DNA from: Bacteroidaceae bacterium
GTDB lineage: Bacteria > Bacteroidota > Bacteroidia > Bacteroidales > Bacteroidaceae
Direction of reading: 5' to 3'
NCBI GenBank assembly: GCA_017560125.1
Contig: JAFYOS010000032.1
Span: 62,001-126,000 of the forward strand
Length of the DNA: 64,000 nt
The notes under the pieces are model-generated. The model saw only the letters and a list, made by a program, of their open reading frames with translations. It was not told where the DNA came from and made no database searches. Position 1 is the first letter of the stretch. The number at the start of each line of letters is the position of its first letter. Positions 63,050 through 64,000 of this stretch are shown one piece after another. The position numbers and the translations under genes were made by a program.

Positions 63050-64000
63050 CTATCTCTTTAATATTTTACATGTCTGAACAGCACCGTTCATATAGCGGGT
63101 GTGACGAACATAAATGCCGGCGGGCAGGTCGTCATACGAAGCACCCTGCTCCACTCCGTTTGTATCGTAATAGACAACCGAAAGGACCTCGGCATCCGTT
63201 TCCACCTGTTTCACAGAGGTTTTCGTATCATCTATATGGTAACCGGTGAGCGTATCGTTGGCCACAAAGCGGTTGAAACTGCTATAGAGGTTGGTCGATC
63301 CGGGCGTGGGGCGGTTCATCACATACAATTTATCGGCACCGTCGGGGAAGCGCGCAAATGTGCGGTCGTCGTCATGCGAACCATACTCCAGTTCGTCGCG
63401 CCACAGCAGTGTGCAGTCGTCCTCGGCATAGGCACTTACAATAAGGCGGCCACCCGACGACGGCAATTTGAACGGCAGATGAAGGTCGCGGTTATCAGCC
63501 TCCTCGTCGGCCCACAGCACAATGTGTCCGTGGGGGGCGATGCTTGTAACATCGGGGCGACCGGTAGGAATGCGATAGAGCCTGGGAGCCTCTTCGCTAT
63601 TGCTTATGTAGAGCCCCGCAATATCGAGCGCACTATCAGTAGTATTATACAGCTCCACCCAATCGCTCCTATCATAGTAGTCATTCTGAACAAGTTCCTT
63701 GTTTGCACCAAGCTCGTTGATGCGAACAGCCGGCGGCAGATGACCGTTCAACGAATCGAGCTTCTCGAAACGGGGAATGAGCGTGTATTCACCACTAACG
63801 GGTAGGAGCTCATACTTAGTCGAATAGATATTGGGCTTGCGTGCCTGCTTTTTATCCTTGTCGCCTGTGGCGCTTTCGGTGGTGGTTATCTCCACATCCC
63901 ACTGCTTGAATTTATACCCACAGGGAACATCGACCGACACATTATACATGCTGCGTGCGAAGAGATAGCCATCGAATTTTCCGGTCGGCACCTGCACACC
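63050..64000 (-). CDS. CotH/lamin-tail paralogue, N-terminus beyond right edge
   Basis: 316 codons visible, open at the right edge. They correspond to the C-terminal third of the neighbour: the region from PTGKFDGYLFARS, the second lamin-tail domain (VRINELGANKELVQNDYYD) and a type IX-like tail (YDDLPAGIYVRHTRYMNG). DNA identity to 60136-63042 is high across the lamin-tail part, so this is a tandem duplication. The CotH domain must lie beyond the window. Confidence 0.88.
   Translation of the reverse strand, partial: GVQVPTGKFDGYLFARSMYNVSVDVPCGYKFKQWDVEITTTESATGDKDKKQARKPNIYSTKYELLPVSGEYTLIPRFEKLDSLNGHLPPAVRINELGANKELVQNDYYDRSDWVELYNTTDSALDIAGLYISNSEEAPRLYRIPTGRPDVTSIAPHGHIVLWADEEADNRDLHLPFKLPSSGGRLIVSAYAEDDCTLLWRDELEYGSHDDDRTFARFPDGADKLYVMNRPTPGSTNLYSSFNRFVANDTLTGYHIDDTKTSVKQVETDAEVLSVVYYDTNGVEQGASYDDLPAGIYVRHTRYMNGAVQTCKILKR
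63245..63760 (-). repeat. Tandem paralogous segment, copy of 60310-60830
   Basis: The lamin-tail-coding stretches of the two genes share long identical runs, for example the codons for HLPFKLPSSGGR at about 60530 and 63460. Divergence is concentrated at the linker and tail. Confidence 0.7.

Overview
The window looks like a chromosomal segment from a host-associated member of the order Bacteroidales (phylum Bacteroidota). Reasons: many promoters fit the TTTG-N19-22-TAnnTTTG pattern of that phylum, starts mostly lack a Shine-Dalgarno sequence, there are many lipoprotein signal peptides, and the gene content is typical (Tricorn-like protease, CotH/lamin-tail surface proteins, BspA-type leucine-rich repeats, anaerobic sulfatase maturase, GH35 and GH109 proteins, NagB fused to a PIG-L domain, TIGR02757). 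Family or genus cannot be fixed from the sequence alone.

Layout. 0-6 kb, minus strand: a Tricorn-like protease (cut by the left edge) behind a TIGR02757 gene, then tex and a nitroreductase. 6-12 kb, plus: a ferritin-like protein without a normal ferroxidase site, a lipoprotein aldose epimerase, transketolase, rpiB and a MATE exporter. 12-14 kb: convergent GT2 and GT10 glycosyltransferases. 14-20 kb, plus: aspS, a WbuC-like cupin, then an alpha/beta hydrolase, a membrane-anchored Mur ligase and a D-Ala-D-Ala ligase-like enzyme in tight order, followed by a decayed umuD-like ORF whose codons form a hairpin. 20-27 kb: a PhoR/PhoB-like pair divergent from an outer-membrane porin and pstSCAB, with no phoU.

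27-37 kb, minus: a five-gene operon (CotH/discoidin protein, Ser-type sulfatase, sulfatase maturase, NagB-PIG-L, GH35-like lipoprotein), probably for sulfated amino-sugar glycans. The GH35 and NagB proteins lack key catalytic residues of their families. 37-41 kb, minus: ROK glucokinase, an HTH/DUF2975 pair with two matching palindromic operators at its promoter, and dnaK. 41-47.6 kb, plus: recA, a C1 aminopeptidase, recJ and recQ. 47.6-50.5 kb, minus: a GH109-like enzyme, an HD hydrolase and a BspA-like secreted protein.

50.5-58.9 kb: an AT-richer island with a type I restriction-modification operon (17-codon leader ORF, hsdM, hsdS, an unknown gene with a nuclease-like motif, hsdR) and a self-inhibited Fic protein, ending at tRNA-His. 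A 12-base piece of that tRNA's T-arm recurs at the other end of the island. 59-64 kb, minus: L-asparaginase behind two tandem CotH/lamin-tail proteins, one cut by the right edge.

Most transcription units end in long, nearly perfect hairpins. No CRISPR array, insertion sequence, integrase or rRNA gene was seen.
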